From positions 124,001-188,000 of the forward strand of contig JAUMTW010000006.1 in assembly GCA_030531005.1 (NCBI GenBank): a stretch of DNA of 64,000 nucleotides, in the 5' to 3' direction. The notes beneath the pieces are model-generated. The model saw only the letters and a list, made by a program, of their open reading frames with translations. It was not told the origin of the DNA and made no database searches. Position numbers and translations under genes: made by a program. This document shows, piece by piece, positions 1 through 11,083 of the stretch. Position 1 is the stretch's first letter. Every line of letters begins with the position of its first letter. Source of the stretch: Corynebacterium sp. GTDB lineage: Bacteria > Actinomycetota > Actinomycetes > Mycobacteriales > Mycobacteriaceae.

Positions 1-3000
1 GCAGCAGATCCCGTACCTCAGCGTCCTGCCTTACCACGCTTCGTGGCTCCAACTATCCCGGAGGAAGACGATCTCGGAATTGATGTCGACGACGAACCCC
101 GAGAATCCGAGGGTCCCCGACGCCGCGGAAAGCGCGGTCAATCCCGCGGGCGCGGTGAGAACCACCGAAATGAATCAAAGCACGAGCAAGCCGCTGAAGC
201 TCCTGCACATTTCGATGGTGATGACACCACAGAGCTCATTGAAGAGCCCAAAGCTATTCAGGGATCGACTCGTTTAGAGGCGCAGCGTCGTCGGCGCCAA
301 GAAATGCGTGAAGAAAGCCGTAATAAGCGTCACGTCGTCTCCCAAGCGGAGTTTTTAGCACGTCGCGAATCCGTCACCCGCTCCATGGTGGTTTGTGAGA
401 GTCAACGCGAAGACAGTAATGGCTCAATCACCCAGGTTGGTGTGCTCGAAGACGATGTGCTCGTCGAGCACCTTGTTGCCAACGAAGCCCAAGCTTCCTC
501 GATTGGCAATATCTACCTTGGGCGCGTGCAAAATGTGCTGCCAAGTATGGAAGCCGTATTCATAGACATCGGAACCGGCCGTAATGCCGTGTTGTATGCC
601 AGTGATGTCAAATGGCGCGAACAAGGCCTCCATGGTCGCCAACGCACCATTAGCAATGCCTTCTCGAGTGGTGACCAGGTCCTCGTGCAGGTTACCAAGG
701 ACCCATTGGGGCATAAAGGGGCACGCCTGACCACCCACATTTCCTTGGCAGGCCGCTACTTGGTCTACGTACCGGATGGCCGCAATGCAGGTATTTCGCG
801 CAAGCTACCCGAGCCTGAACGTAAGCGCCTCAAGGGTATCTTGCGCAAGGTTGTGCCTTCCCAAGGCGGAGCAATTATCCGCACCGCTGCAGAAGGGGCG
901 AGCGAAGAAGCTATCGCCACCGACGTACAGCGTCTGCACAACCTATGGGAACAGATCCAGGAACGTGCTGAGGCAGAAAAGAACAGCCCAAAGGCAAAGC
1001 CAGTCACTCTCTATGAAGAGCCGAATCCATTGGTGCGCCTGATCCGCGATCTGTTCAACGAGGATTTCAACTCATTGATTGTTGATGGCAAGCGATCCTG
1101 GAATACGGTGCAAGCCTATGTGAAGTCTGTGGCCCCCGATCTAATTGATCGTCTCGAACACTATGACCCATCCGCACATGATGGACGCAGTGCCTTGGAA
1201 AAGTACCGCATTGATGAGCAACTTCAAAAGGCATTATCCCGCAAGGTATGGCTTCCATCTGGCGGAACCTTAGTCATCGATCGTACTGAGGCGATGACGG
1301 TCATCGATGTGAACACCGGCAAGTTCACAGGCGCAAAGAACAACCTGGAAGCCACCGTCACCCAGAACAACCTGGAGGCAGCAGAAGAAATCGTGCGTCA
1401 GATGCGCCTGCGTGACCTCGGCGGCATGATTGTGGTGGATTTTATCGATATGGTGCTGCCAGAAAACCAAGACCTCGTATTGCGACGCTTGACTGAGGCG
1501 CTGGGTCGGGATCGTACTCGCCACCAGGTCTCCGAGGTAACCTCCTTGGGCTTAGTGCAGATTACCCGTAAGCGTTTAGGCGTTGGGCTGCTGGAAACCT
1601 TCAGCACGCCGTGCCCACACTGCGATGGTTCCGGTGTTCTTATTCACGATTATCCCGTGGACTTCTTGGATCAGCAGTCGGAGCATCATGACCACGGTGT
1701 GCGCCACCAAAATCCGCAGGAACATCCAGCTGCAGTGGCGATGCATAAGCGTGAAGAGGAGCCAGTAGCCAAGGGGTATGCGGACACAGAGATTGAAGCA
1801 CAGTATGTAGAGCCGGCAGCTGGGCAGTCGGCCTCGGATAAGCTCAGCTTCGAAGAGCTCGCTGATGCGGTGATTGCACCTGTAGTAGCAGCAAATAATG
1901 ATGATCACAATCCTGACAACAGGGAGGAAACTGCCCAGGAGAATGCTGCGGCGCGGAAATCACGTCGTCGTGGCGGCAAGTCGCGGAATAACCGCGACAA
2001 TCGCAAGAATCGTGGTGACGTCCGCAAGGCTGATAAACAAGCTGCTACCACCGTAGATATTGATGCCGCTGATGCCTTATACGACATTGTGGACTCAGCA
2101 TTAAGCACTGCCAAACAGCATGATCCAGATGAGCCAAGCGGGGCTGATCATTTGCCACGCGAGACCTATGAGCAAGCCTTGGCTGCTTTTGAGTCTTCGC
2201 CACGGCGTAAGCGCAAGACCCGTGGCAACTCGATATCTGATGTGCCACCAAAGCAAGAGGATTACACCCCTGCCCAGAATCAGGCGCAAGAGCAAACTAG
2301 TGGTGTAGGCAACGCAGCACCGACAGCAGAACCCATACAGGTGATTCGTATGCAGCGCTCGAAGCGTCGTCGCGTGCAACAGGCTCCCGTCGCTGAAGTA
2401 GTGGTAACCCCCCAAACTCATGACGCCGACGATGCCAGCCTAGATGCTCCGGTCGAAACCATGACTGAGCCTAAGGCTGTGAGAGGACAGTCTCGACGCC
2501 GTCGCACCCAGCAAAGCCGTGCTGAGAACACTGCATCCCGCAAGCAGCGTGCAGCGAAACAAGATAAGCCAGCACAAGGCAGCAGCGGAAAAAGAAACAT
2601 GCAGCAAGCCGAGCAGTCTGAAGGCGCAAAGACGGTGCCGGAAGTAGTACCACAGGTCGTTCAGCGTCGTCGTCGCAAAGTGGTAACCAACCCGGCTACC
2701 GGGGGTGCAGACTCCCAGCAGGGAGCCAAGCGACAGCGCGCAGCCAAGAAAACTGGCCGTAATGATGCGCAAGACTCCGCAGCAAAGGCTAGTGAGGATC
2801 AACGTACAGAGGCCAAAAGTACAGGAGCCAAGAGCGCTCGCGCTCAGGGTACTGAAGCTAACAACGCGCAGCGTCGTAGCAGCCAAGCACGTCGCCGTCG
2901 TCGAGTGAGTAACGCGGCCAAGTCAACAGACGGTAGTCAAGGTGATGGGAGTAAAGAATCAGTTAAAGACACAGCCAGCAAGCCAGAGCGCGCTAAAAAT

Positions 3001-3069
3001 GTGCAAAACCGTGGCAGCCAGGCTGTAGCTCCTCGACGTCGAAACCGGCGGCGTGCGGCGCGTCGATAA
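1..3069 (+). CDS. rne: Ribonuclease E/G family endoribonuclease, 5' end outside window
   Basis: Single-strand-specific endoribonuclease of mRNA decay and rRNA/tRNA maturation. The frame is open back to base 1; the first possible start is a GTG at 43 without a clear ribosome binding site, so the true N-terminus probably lies upstream. After a charged, low-complexity N-terminal stretch comes an S1 RNA-binding domain (about bases 440-760), then the DNase I-like catalytic core. The Mg-binding aspartates sit in VIDVNTG (Asp codon 1306-1308) and in VVDFID (about 1435-1449), and the zinc-link CPHC is at 1612-1623. From about 1900 to the end the protein is a disordered Arg/Lys-rich tail with repeated RRRR clusters, as in actinobacterial RNase E, where disordered arms flank the core. 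rplU follows 170 bp downstream on the same strand. Confidence 0.95.
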   Translation, partial: AADPVPQRPALPRFVAPTIPEEDDLGIDVDDEPRESEGPRRRGKRGQSRGRGENHRNESKHEQAAEAPAHFDGDDTTELIEEPKAIQGSTRLEAQRRRRQEMREESRNKRHVVSQAEFLARRESVTRSMVVCESQREDSNGSITQVGVLEDDVLVEHLVANEAQASSIGNIYLGRVQNVLPSMEAVFIDIGTGRNAVLYASDVKWREQGLHGRQRTISNAFSSGDQVLVQVTKDPLGHKGARLTTHISLAGRYLVYVPDGRNAGISRKLPEPERKRLKGILRKVVPSQGGAIIRTAAEGASEEAIATDVQRLHNLWEQIQERAEAEKNSPKAKPVTLYEEPNPLVRLIRDLFNEDFNSLIVDGKRSWNTVQAYVKSVAPDLIDRLEHYDPSAHDGRSALEKYRIDEQLQKALSRKVWLPSGGTLVIDRTEAMTVIDVNTGKFTGAKNNLEATVTQNNLEAAEEIVRQMRLRDLGGMIVVDFIDMVLPENQDLVLRRLTEALGRDRTRHQVSEVTSLGLVQITRKRLGVGLLETFSTPCPHCDGSGVLIHDYPVDFLDQQSEHHDHGVRHQNPQEHPAAVAMHKREEEPVAKGYADTEIEAQYVEPAAGQSASDKLSFEELADAVIAPVVAANNDDHNPDNREETAQENAAARKSRRRGGKSRNNRDNRKNRGDVRKADKQAATTVDIDAADALYDIVDSALSTAKQHDPDEPSGADHLPRETYEQALAAFESSPRRKRKTRGNSISDVPPKQEDYTPAQNQAQEQTSGVGNAAPTAEPIQVIRMQRSKRRRVQQAPVAEVVVTPQTHDADDASLDAPVETMTEPKAVRGQSRRRRTQQSRAENTASRKQRAAKQDKPAQGSSGKRNMQQAEQSEGAKTVPEVVPQVVQRRRRKVVTNPATGGADSQQGAKRQRAAKKTGRNDAQDSAAKASEDQRTEAKSTGAKSARAQGTEANNAQRRSSQARRRRRVSNAAKSTDGSQGDGSKESVKDTASKPERAKNVQNRGSQAVAPRRRNRRRAARR

Positions 3070-3239
3070 CCTGCATTTGCGTCCCGGTCTGGTATCGGGT
3101 AGTCTTTGACAGTCGCCATTTTTAGGGTGCGTGTATTATGCGCGCCCAATGGAAATGGCATAAGTAATTAGGAAGTTTCTTCAGGTGTCTCGACAGTGGT
3201 GCGCCTGATACTAGAGTCTAGAAAAGGGGTAGCCCTCGT

Positions 3240-3545
3240 ATGTACGCGATCGTCAAGACCGGCGGCAAGCAGTACAAGGTTGCTGAAGGTGACCTCGTCA
3301 AGGTCGAGAAGATCGAGGGTGAGCCAGGCACTGCCGTTGACCTCACTCCGGTTCTGCTCGTGGATGGTGCAACCGTAACCACTAAGCCTGAAGACCTTGC
3401 CAAGGTAACTGTATCTGCAGAAATCGTAGATCAGGTAAAGGGTCCAAAAATCAAGATCCTGAAGTACAAGAACAAGACCGGTTACAAGAAGCGTCAGGGT
3501 CATCGTCAGAAGCTGACCGTGCTGAAGGTTAACGGCATCAAGTAA
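3240..3545 (+). CDS. rplU: 50S ribosomal protein L21
   Basis: 101-residue L21, the family's usual length, starting [14 protein letters not shown], the diagnostic N-terminus. It binds 23S rRNA in the large subunit. The ATG is preceded by a purine-rich AAAAGGGG ribosome binding site. It heads the conserved rplU-rpmA-obgE block, with rpmA 43 bp downstream. The 170 bp leader after rne contains a TTGACA at 3106-3111 and a TATTAT at 3134-3139, but their spacing is too long to be sure of a promoter. Confidence 0.97.
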   Translation: MYAIVKTGGKQYKVAEGDLVKVEKIEGEPGTAVDLTPVLLVDGATVTTKPEDLAKVTVSAEIVDQVKGPKIKILKYKNKTGYKKRQGHRQKLTVLKVNGIK

Positions 3546-3588
3546 GGCAGTTAGCCTACCGCGAGTTTCCTAAAGGAGGGAAAACCAC

Positions 3589-3855
3589 ATGGCACATAAG
3601 AAGGGTGCATCAAGCTCTAACAATGGTCGCGATTCAGAGGCAAAACGCCTTGGTGTGAAGCGCTTCGGTGGCCAGCAGGTCAAGGCTGGCGAGATCCTCG
3701 TTCGTCAGCGTGGTACCAAGTTCCACCCAGGCGAGAACGTAGGTCGCGGTGGCGACGATACGCTGTTCGCTCTGAAGCCAGGTGCAGTGCAGTTCTCTAC
3801 TCGCCGCAACCGCAAACTGGTAAACATTGTAGAAAACGCACCTGTTGAGGTGTAA
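3589..3855 (+). CDS. rpmA: 50S ribosomal protein L27
   Basis: 88-residue L27 beginning [16 protein letters not shown], the actinobacterial form without the cleaved N-terminal extension found in Firmicutes. The N-terminus reaches the peptidyl transferase centre. The strong AAAGGAGGG ribosome binding site sits 8 bp before the ATG. It lies in an operon with rplU and is followed by a hairpin with a T-rich tail before obgE. Confidence 0.97.
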   Translation: MAHKKGASSSNNGRDSEAKRLGVKRFGGQQVKAGEILVRQRGTKFHPGENVGRGGDDTLFALKPGAVQFSTRRNRKLVNIVENAPVEV

Positions 3856-3885
3856 GTTTTTCTAGCGTTACCAAACGCTGCTTCT

Positions 3886-3923
3886 GCTCGTCTGCATCAT
3901 TGGTGTAGGCGAGCTTTTGCTTT
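3886..3923 (+). terminator. Intrinsic terminator or attenuator after rpmA
   Basis: An imperfect stem (GCTCGTCTGCA pairing with TGTAGGCGAGC) is followed by TTTTGCTTT. It separates the ribosomal protein pair from obgE and could allow partial read-through. Confidence 0.6.
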
Positions 3924-4015
3924 ATATCCCCACTCTAAGTCCGAGCGCACCTTATAAGCGTTGTCGGCTGGGGATACAGAGGAACATTTTTCAATAACAA
4001 GGAGATCCAATACCC

Positions 4016-5530
4016 ATGGCTCGTTTCGTAGACCGCGTGGTGCTGCACCTGCAAGCCGGCGATGGCGGCAATGGCTGTGCCTCGATTCACCGCGAAAAGT
4101 TCAAGCCCCTCGGTGGTCCTGACGGCGGCAACGGCGGCCATGGTGGCGACATCATTTTGAAAGTCTCCCCGCAGGCGCACACCTTACTGGATTTGCACTA
4201 CCACCCACATATCAAGGCCCAACGCGGTGCTAATGGGGCCGGTGACCACCGTAATGGTGCCCGCGGTGAAAACCTTACCGTCGAGGTTCCACCAGGAACC
4301 GTAGTCTTTAATGATCAAGGCGAAATGCTTGCAGACCTGGTAGCAGTCGGTGAAGAGTTCATTGCAGCCCGCGGTGGCTATGGTGGTCTCGGCAATGCAG
4401 CACTTGCCTCTGCCGCACGTAAGGCGCCAGGATTCGCACTTCAAGGTGAGCCAGGTGAAGAGCATGAAATCATTTTGGAGCTCAAGACCACCGCTGATGT
4501 TGGGTTGCTCGGCTTTCCCTCAGCAGGTAAGTCCTCGCTCATCTCGGTACTGTCCGCAGCAAAACCAAAGATTGGTGACTACCCTTTTACAACCTTGCAA
4601 CCTAATCTAGGTGTGGTCGAGGTTGCCAATCAGACCTTTAGCATCGCTGACGTCCCAGGTCTGATACCCGGGGCATCAGAGGGCAAGGGGCTAGGGCTCG
4701 ATTTTTTGCGTCACATAGAACGCACTGCCGTACTTGCCCACGTAGTGGATACCGCCACGTGGGAATCAGGGCGCGATCCAGTGAGTGATATTGCAGCGCT
4801 CGAGGCAGAATTAGCTTCCTATGAGTCCTCGCTGTCAACCGATGTTGGCTTAGGGGATCTGCGTGATCGGCCGCGTATCGTGCTGCTGAATAAGGCAGAT
4901 ATTCCAGAGGCAAAAGAACTTGCGGAATTTGTTCTTGATGAGATTAAGGAACAATATGGCTGGCCTACCTTCATTATCTCTACCGTGACCCGTGAGGGCT
5001 TGGATGAGGTACGCTATGCCTTGCTGGAATATGTGACTCAGTCGCGTAAGCAACAAAAACAGCGAGAGGCTGAGCGGCCCACAATCGTGCGCCCACAAGC
5101 TGTGCGTTCGCGCAGGGCTAAAGAGCCGGAGTTCAAGGTAGTGCCTGATCCAGAGATAGAAGGTGCCTACATCGTAGAAGGCGAAAAAATCCAGCGCTGG
5201 ATCCGTCAGACCGATTTCGAAAATGACGAGGCAGTGGGCTACTTGGCAGACCGCCTAGCCCGCCTCGGCGTCGAAGAAGCCCTGTATAAGGCCGGCGCTG
5301 TTGAAGGTTGTGAAGTTACCATTGGTGCTATCACCTTTGAATGGGAGCCAACTACTGGTGCTGGGGCTGCAAGCCCTATGTCACGGCGCGGCTCGGATGT
5401 GCGTATGGAGAAGGTCACCCGTACGCCTGCTTCTGAGCGCAAGCGTGCTTCCCAAGCGCGTCGTGGTCTGATTGATGAGTTCGACTTTGGTGATGGCCAG
5501 GAAGCCGATCGAGAGCGATGGCAGGGCTAA
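4016..5530 (+). CDS. obgE: Obg family GTPase (ribosome assembly)
   Basis: 504-residue Obg/CgtA GTPase acting in 50S assembly and stress control. The Gly-rich Obg fold occupies about residues 1-160 ([17 protein letters not shown]). The G domain follows with G1 [10 protein letters not shown]3 DVPG and G4 NKAD. The C-terminal part carries the extra OCT domain typical of Gram-positive Obg proteins, then a basic tail. The start ATG has AAGGAGAT about 10 bp upstream. The stop codon overlaps the start region of proB, implying translational coupling; the obg-proB order is conserved in actinobacteria. Confidence 0.96.
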   Translation: MARFVDRVVLHLQAGDGGNGCASIHREKFKPLGGPDGGNGGHGGDIILKVSPQAHTLLDLHYHPHIKAQRGANGAGDHRNGARGENLTVEVPPGTVVFNDQGEMLADLVAVGEEFIAARGGYGGLGNAALASAARKAPGFALQGEPGEEHEIILELKTTADVGLLGFPSAGKSSLISVLSAAKPKIGDYPFTTLQPNLGVVEVANQTFSIADVPGLIPGASEGKGLGLDFLRHIERTAVLAHVVDTATWESGRDPVSDIAALEAELASYESSLSTDVGLGDLRDRPRIVLLNKADIPEAKELAEFVLDEIKEQYGWPTFIISTVTREGLDEVRYALLEYVTQSRKQQKQREAERPTIVRPQAVRSRRAKEPEFKVVPDPEIEGAYIVEGEKIQRWIRQTDFENDEAVGYLADRLARLGVEEALYKAGAVEGCEVTIGAITFEWEPTTGAGAASPMSRRGSDVRMEKVTRTPASERKRASQARRGLIDEFDFGDGQEADRERWQG

Positions 5531-6663
5531 TGGAGACACAATTGCTTTCCGAAGCCGCATTACGAGCACGTATTCGCAATGCCAAGCGCATCGTGGTGAA
5601 GCTTGGTTCTAGTTCGCTCACTGGTCCGGATCACCACATTGATACCGCACGCATTGACGCAATCGTCGATGCACTCGAAGCCCGCATGGCAGCCGGTAGT
5701 GACGTGATTGTGGTGTCATCTGGTGCCGTGGCAGCCGGCATGGGGCATCTCCAATTAGGACAACGCCCCAAAGAGCTTGCGATGAAGCAAGCAGTCGCGG
5801 CAGTGGGCCAGGCCTATTTAGCCGACACTTGGGGCCGTAGCTTTGCTCGTTATGAGCGTAGCGTGGGTCAACTGCTGTTGACTTCTGGGGATTTGGGCGT
5901 ACGCGAACGGGCTCGGAATGCTCAACGCACCTTAGATCGGTTGCGCCTACTAGGCGTGGTCCCGGTGGTCAATGAAAATGACACGGTGGCAACTGCAGAG
6001 TTCCACTTTGGCGATAATGATCGCCTGGCGGCTCTCGTCGCCCACTTGACTAGTGCGGATGCCCTCGTGCTGCTTTCTGATGTCGATGGACTCTATGATA
6101 AGAATCCGAATGATCCAACCGCAAAATTCATTTCGCAGGTTCGCGATGGGAATGACTTAGCTGGGGTTGTAGCCGGTGCAGGCAGTGCAGTAGGCACTGG
6201 AGGCATGGGCAGTAAGATTACCGCAGCGCGCCTGGCGTCACGTAGTGGTATTCCCGTATTACTTGCAGCTAGTAGTGATATATGCACAGCCCTTCGTGAT
6301 GCTAACGTCGGTACGGTTTTCCATGCTAAGGAAAATCGGCTATCTGCCTGGAAGTTTTGGGCCCTACATGCAGCCGACGTTACGGGTGGATTGCGTATTG
6401 ATGCTGGTGCGCAGCAGGCTTTAGCAGCAGGAGGTAACTCCTTGTTGGCAGTAGGTATTACCGAGATTATTGGTGACTTTCGTACGGGCGATATTGTAGA
6501 AATCATCGGCCCACACGGTGAGGCGCTAGGGCGAGGGGAAGTGGCCTATGATTCAGAAGTATTGCGTCCCCACTTGGGTTTGCATACCCATGAAATGCCA
6601 CCAGCTTTTCAAAAGCCAGTGATTCACGCCGATTATATTTCTCACTTTGCAAGTAGAGCCTAG
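5518..6663 (+). CDS. proB: Glutamate 5-kinase
   Basis: First step of proline synthesis: ATP-dependent phosphorylation of L-glutamate to gamma-glutamyl phosphate. The amino-acid kinase domain is recognised by [10 protein letters not shown] near the N-terminus, [10 protein letters not shown], and NENDTV followed by [16 protein letters not shown] domain lies at the C-terminus ([11 protein letters not shown]). The ATG at 5518 overlaps the obgE stop by 13 bp; an in-frame ATG at 5530 overlapping the obgE TAA is an equally good start. The product is passed to ProA, encoded 1.9 kb downstream after the 2-hydroxyacid dehydrogenase gene, the usual corynebacterial order. Confidence 0.95.
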   Translation: MAGLMETQLLSEAALRARIRNAKRIVVKLGSSSLTGPDHHIDTARIDAIVDALEARMAAGSDVIVVSSGAVAAGMGHLQLGQRPKELAMKQAVAAVGQAYLADTWGRSFARYERSVGQLLLTSGDLGVRERARNAQRTLDRLRLLGVVPVVNENDTVATAEFHFGDNDRLAALVAHLTSADALVLLSDVDGLYDKNPNDPTAKFISQVRDGNDLAGVVAGAGSAVGTGGMGSKITAARLASRSGIPVLLAASSDICTALRDANVGTVFHAKENRLSAWKFWALHAADVTGGLRIDAGAQQALAAGGNSLLAVGITEIIGDFRTGDIVEIIGPHGEALGRGEVAYDSEVLRPHLGLHTHEMPPAFQKPVIHADYISHFASRA

Positions 6664-6685
6664 ATTTCCTGGGCTACTCTATGTC

Positions 6686-6722
6686 AAAGGCCACCAGCTA
6701 TTGAAGCTGCTGGCCTTTTTCG
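6686..6722 (+). terminator. Intrinsic terminator after proB
   Basis: A 14-bp stem with one mismatch (AAAGGCCACCAGCT against AGCTGCTGGCCTTT), a 5-nt loop and a following run of five T. It ends the rplU-proB block. Confidence 0.9.
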
Positions 6723-7146
6723 CTGTGTTTCCAGCCGAGTATCGGTGTGTATGCGGTGCGGGGAATATTTGTGAGCAGAGGTGAAGCCAGCATACAGGCT
6801 GCCACGATACGAGTAGCGCTGCCTTATAACAGCAGTTGAAGGGACATGGAAGTGGATAGCCTGGGTATCCGTGTCTGCTCGTAACTACTGGGGCTGCATA
6901 GTCGAGTACCTGGAGAGACGTGAATAATTTCGGGGGTAAATTAGCCTCAACTCACCCACAGTGAGACTCGCTTGGTTACACTGGGAGCTACCATCTACCG
7001 GGCAATGGTGCGAAGACCCGGTGCGTAGCTACTCAGTAGTGGTCTCATATGTGTGGTCGAGCTGGGTATTACAGCGTAGCGGTTTGAAGTGCTCTTTCTG
7101 GTAGATACTGCCACACTATGCCTCATAATCATGCCAAGGAGTTGCT
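6723..7146. other. Intergenic stretch, no gene seen
   Basis: About 420 bp without a convincing reading frame or tRNA-like structure. AAGGAG just before base 7147 is the ribosome binding site of the next gene. I recognise nothing else. Confidence 0.5.
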
Positions 7147-8067
7147 ATGAAGTTTACTGTTCGCCCCAATCCTGCTGATTGGAAACAAGCAATAGCTACC
7201 ATGAAAGATGCCGGCTACGAATATGTTGATGACATCAATGAAGCAGATGCTCTCTTTTTCGGTGGCACCCCTGATCAGTTCCCCGAACTCCCAGATTCCC
7301 TAGGTTTTGTGCAGCTACACCTAGCCGGTATGGATGGGCTGCGGGTGGCTGGCAAACTCGACCCCAAGGTGCGCTGGGCTAATGCTGCTGGGGTATATGC
7401 AGATACGGTAGCAGAATCCACCATTGCCATGACTCTTGCGGTGTTGCATAAGTATCCAGCAATTTTGCAAGCAAAGTCGTGGGGAATCCAGGATTACGTG
7501 ATGAACCACCACCAATGGCTCACCGGGGAAAAGACGCTTACCATTTTCGGTGCCGGTGGCATTGCGAAGAAAGTTTTCACTTTCTTGTCAGGGTTCCCTC
7601 TGCACACCATTGCAGTCAATCATTCCGGGCGTACAGTCGAAGAAGCTGATGAGACTGTAACAATGGACAATTTTGATGACGTGCTGCCACGCACCGATAT
7701 TTTGGTGTTGTTGGCTCCGCTCACCGAAGATACGCGCCAGATTATTAACTTGGATGTATTGAAGAAACTGCCAAAACACGCGATCGTAGTTAATGTAGGT
7801 CGAGGACCGTTAGTGAATACGGCTGATCTGGTTACTGCTCTAGAGACTGGGGAAATTCGGGGCGCAGCCCTGGATGTTACCGATCCAGAACCACTGCCAG
7901 ATGGGCATGTGCTGTGGAATATGGATAACGTTCTTATCACCCCGCACGTTGCTAATACCACAGAGCGGATTAAAGCCTTGGCAGGCGAGATGTTCCTGGC
8001 AAATGCGAAAGCCTTTGAAGCCGGAGAAAAGATGCCCACAGAGGCTGATCCTACCCGTGGTTATTAA
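7147..8067 (+). CDS. D-isomer-specific 2-hydroxyacid dehydrogenase family protein
   Basis: 306-residue NAD(P)-dependent dehydrogenase that should interconvert a 2-oxoacid and a D-2-hydroxyacid; the substrate cannot be read from sequence. The Rossmann motif is slightly divergent (FGAGGIAKKV). The family signature NVGRGPLVNTADLVTAL, the ALDVTDPEPLP loop, and the catalytic Arg/Glu/His region ending in LITPHVANTTERI are all present. The ATG has AAGGAG at optimal distance. It sits between proB and proA, as its orthologue does in other corynebacteria, but no role in proline synthesis is implied. Confidence 0.9.
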   Translation: MKFTVRPNPADWKQAIATMKDAGYEYVDDINEADALFFGGTPDQFPELPDSLGFVQLHLAGMDGLRVAGKLDPKVRWANAAGVYADTVAESTIAMTLAVLHKYPAILQAKSWGIQDYVMNHHQWLTGEKTLTIFGAGGIAKKVFTFLSGFPLHTIAVNHSGRTVEEADETVTMDNFDDVLPRTDILVLLAPLTEDTRQIINLDVLKKLPKHAIVVNVGRGPLVNTADLVTALETGEIRGAALDVTDPEPLPDGHVLWNMDNVLITPHVANTTERIKALAGEMFLANAKAFEAGEKMPTEADPTRGY

Positions 8068-8242
8068 AGCCGATGACGCAGCTTCGGGTGCCTAGATCGG
8101 CAACAAAAGCCAGTGGCAAAGCCGCAGTGCAGACGGCACTCAGTAAATCTCACCCTGGCAACACCGCAGGATAGTCTTTTCAAAAAGATTGATGTCAGCT
8201 GCCACCGGCAGGGCTGAAGCGGCAACAGCGGCTAAGAATATA

Positions 8243-8283
8243 CCCCATCAAAAGCGCCAAGCGCATTGGTGCGTGCGATGGGG
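8243..8283 (+). promoter_or_regulatory. Structured hairpin in the long proA leader
   Basis: CCCCATC pairs with GATGGGG, and inside it GCGCCAA pairs with TTGGTGC (one G-U) around a 5-nt loop. No T-tract follows. It lies in the 480 bp gap before proA, in which I see no gene. It may be a leader RNA element or a terminator remnant. Confidence 0.35.
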
Positions 8284-8549
8284 ATATGTTCTATAGCCTC
8301 GATACCAGGAATACAGGGAGATTCTCAATGATGAGAATATTTCGGCCGAACCTCAGGTGTTGATTCTCACCTTCGAATCGTGCCGAGTACAGAGTTATTC
8401 AGTATGCGGGGCGTATGTATGTAAGCACATCACAAGTGCATAGAGCCACAGACGAGATACAGAATACGCTAATATTTACGAGCAAAACCTTGTCATTGAC
8501 CTGGTTTCATGGCCAAGGCGGCGGGAACAACGAGGAAAGAACTATCACC

Positions 8550-9836
8550 ATGAATGAGCGAGCAACCCAAGAACGTCAACGAGTTTTGGAGATGGCCCAG
8601 GCCGCAAAAGCAATTACTCCAGTTTTAGCAATTTTGCCTAGTGCGAGCAAAGATGCCATTTTGCGAGCAGCAGCTGAGACACTCCAAAATCGCAGCGCAG
8701 AAATTTTAGAGGCTAATGCGCAAGATATTGCTGTCGGGGAGCAGCGTGGACTGAGTGATTCTTTGCTGGACCGGCTTCGGTTGGATACTTCGCGCATTGC
8801 GGGGATTGCTGCTGGTCTAGAACAAGTAGCAGCTCTGCCAGATCCTGTGGGTCAAATTGTGCGTGGGCACGTGTTACCGAATGGGATTCAGCTTACCCAG
8901 CTACGGGTGCCGCTAGGCGTGATGGCTATGGTGTATGAGGCCCGGCCGAATGTTACTGTGGATGCTTTTGGACTGGCACTTAAATCTGGAAATGCTGCGC
9001 TGCTGCGGGGCTCGAAGTCTGCGAAGTATTCCAACCAGGCTTTGGTGAAGATATTGCAGGATGTTCTCGCCGACTACGATTTACCACGTGAATCAGTCCA
9101 GTTGTTACCTTGTGAAACGCATGAAAGCGTGCAGGATGTGATTACAGCGCGCGGACTAGTTGATGTAGTCATCCCCCGGGGAGGAGCGGGGCTCATTGAG
9201 GCAGTCGTCACCAATGCAACGGTGCCAACAATTGAAACTGGCACTGGCAATTGTCACTTCTATATTCATGCGGATGCAGATATAGCAGAAGCCATTGCTT
9301 TAGTTTTGAACGGGAAGACCCGCCGCCCTTCAGTATGTAATGCCACGGAAACCGTGTTGCTCGATGCTGGCCTGTCTCAAGAATCTAAGCAGGAAGTACT
9401 AAGCGCATTATTGCAAGCCGGGGTGAAAGTACATGGTAAGCAAGCTGATTTTGTGGACTTTGATGCTGCGACCAAGGAAGCTATTATCCCCGCAGAAGAA
9501 GCCGATTGGTCAGAAGAATATTTGAGCATGGACATTGCCGTGGGAATCGTTGATGGACTCCAAGGGGCTATTACACATATTCGGCGCTATTCATCTGGGC
9601 ATACTGATGCTATTTCCACTAGCTCCCTAACGGTATCCCAGAAATTCGTGGCTGCTATTGATAGCGCCGCAGTAATGGTCAATACATCAACGGCGTTCAC
9701 CGATGGGGAACAATTCGGGATGGGCGCAGAGATTGGCATTTCGACTCAGAAACTCCATGCGCGCGGCCCTATGGGATTGCCAGAACTCACCAGTACAAAG
9801 TGGGTGGCCTATGGGCAGGGACAGACTCGCCCGTAG
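8550..9836 (+). CDS. proA: Glutamate-5-semialdehyde dehydrogenase (gamma-glutamyl phosphate reductase)
   Basis: NADPH-dependent reduction of gamma-glutamyl phosphate to glutamate semialdehyde, second step of proline synthesis. Diagnostic segments are [48 protein letters not shown] and the catalytic-Cys segment [11 protein letters not shown]. The frame extends upstream to 8415, but ATG 8550 gives a 428-residue protein of normal family length and has GAGGAAAG about 12 bp upstream; the preceding 45 codons do not resemble ProA. Confidence 0.95.
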   Translation: MNERATQERQRVLEMAQAAKAITPVLAILPSASKDAILRAAAETLQNRSAEILEANAQDIAVGEQRGLSDSLLDRLRLDTSRIAGIAAGLEQVAALPDPVGQIVRGHVLPNGIQLTQLRVPLGVMAMVYEARPNVTVDAFGLALKSGNAALLRGSKSAKYSNQALVKILQDVLADYDLPRESVQLLPCETHESVQDVITARGLVDVVIPRGGAGLIEAVVTNATVPTIETGTGNCHFYIHADADIAEAIALVLNGKTRRPSVCNATETVLLDAGLSQESKQEVLSALLQAGVKVHGKQADFVDFDAATKEAIIPAEEADWSEEYLSMDIAVGIVDGLQGAITHIRRYSSGHTDAISTSSLTVSQKFVAAIDSAAVMVNTSTAFTDGEQFGMGAEIGISTQKLHARGPMGLPELTSTKWVAYGQGQTRP

Positions 9837-10086
9837 GATGCCTTGGTAGCAGAAAGCAGAACGTGGATATGCTATGGTGCGCCTGAAGGGCCGCCAGGCT
9901 CATCGGGATGCCTATAGTGAAGCCACGTTTTTTAGTTGATTCCGCAGTAATGCGGGGCGTATTGAGGCTTACTGGCTATTCGCGTAACCAATCAGATCCA
10001 ATGGGTGTGGGATATGGCATTGGAAGTGACTGTGAAAAAGCTGCCCTTTCGACCATCTGCAGAGCGTGATAGTCTCATGATTTTCT
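9837..10086. other. Intergenic stretch, nothing recognised
   Basis: No supported gene. The proA stop is followed by no clear terminator. Confidence 0.4.
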
Positions 10087-10702
10087 ATGTCGAATTCATC
10101 GTTTGAAATTGATTGGGTGGAAGCTGATATAGAAAGGAATTATCTTGTGCGGCGGAACATTCCGACTAGTGGGTATAGTGATGCCGAAATAGCCAGCTAT
10201 TTTGAAAGCACAATCGTGAGTGAGGCCGAAAAAATTGAACATACCCTGTTCTTTGCGGTGCTCGGATTCTGGCGTGTTGAAATCTGCGTTGTAACAAGCA
10301 CTGGCAGGTAGGCGCCCGTTGGTGACAACCCGTCAGAGGCACCGGCTTTCTTGGTTGGCGAGTTGTATGGACTCGCTACGCAAACTGTGCCGGTTGAGAG
10401 GTAAGGCGACATTGTCATAACCATGGATAACGACTCCGGAGAGATAACTGGTGCATGTCCAGATGGCACCGATGGCTGGTGGTATCACCCAGTTCCATGG
10501 AGGGGCCGACTGCCTTGGTACTGGCCCGCCGCTGCCAGGTCCGGTGCTAACACCCTATGTAACGACATGGTTGGGATACTCAGGCAAAACAATACCTGGG
10601 TTATTTCACTCTAACTTCGCCTTTACTAGGGCAACGCCGGAAGCTTGTGGAAGCTTCGAGGGCACAACGTTATTCATTGCAATGCAATGGACAGTGCCAT
10701 GA
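10087..10702 (+). pseudogene. Degraded gene of unknown function
   Basis: Protein-like sequence continues across all three + frames with stops between pieces. One piece of 74 codons begins MSNSSFEIDWVEADIERN at 10087. The next reads EAPAFLVGELYGLATQTV, then, after an in-frame stop, DIVITMDNDSGEITGACPDG. The last reads GGITQFHGGADCLGTGPP to about 10702. Segment lengths and composition suggest a former secreted or surface protein with several frameshifts. I do not recognise the family; 10087-10311 could instead be a short intact gene. Confidence 0.35.
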
Positions 10703-11083
10703 TGGCGATAACGATTCGGTGAAGATGTGCTGAGGATGAAGACCCTAAGTCTTTAAGGGAGTTGGTGGGTGCTGGCCACCTTTTTGCGGTAACTGAATGG
10801 AAGTACAGGGGTTTCATTCGAGAAGGCTATTTCTGTTTGCACTCCTCGGTGAGCATCGTATTTATAAGTTCACTGAAGCTTCATTACGACTATGAACTTG
10901 GGCTTTCGTGTTCGTGACGAATTTATTTTTCAGGCATCAGTGATGTGTCTATGCTGAATCTCAATCTTTTGTGTCAATAAGCTGGCAATCAGGTGTGTAT
11001 CGGCTAGAACTTCGGGGGATAATAGATTATTATTGCATGTGATCAAATTTTTCAATGCTCACCGTAAGGAAAGAGAGACTGGT

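Noticed and set aside
3106..3139. TTGACA and TATTAT as an rplU promoter
   Set aside because: The spacing of 22 bp is too long for a normal promoter; I could not support it.
8415..8549. N-terminal extension of ProA
   Set aside because: The codons do not resemble the family, and the ATG at 8550 has a good ribosome binding site and gives normal length.
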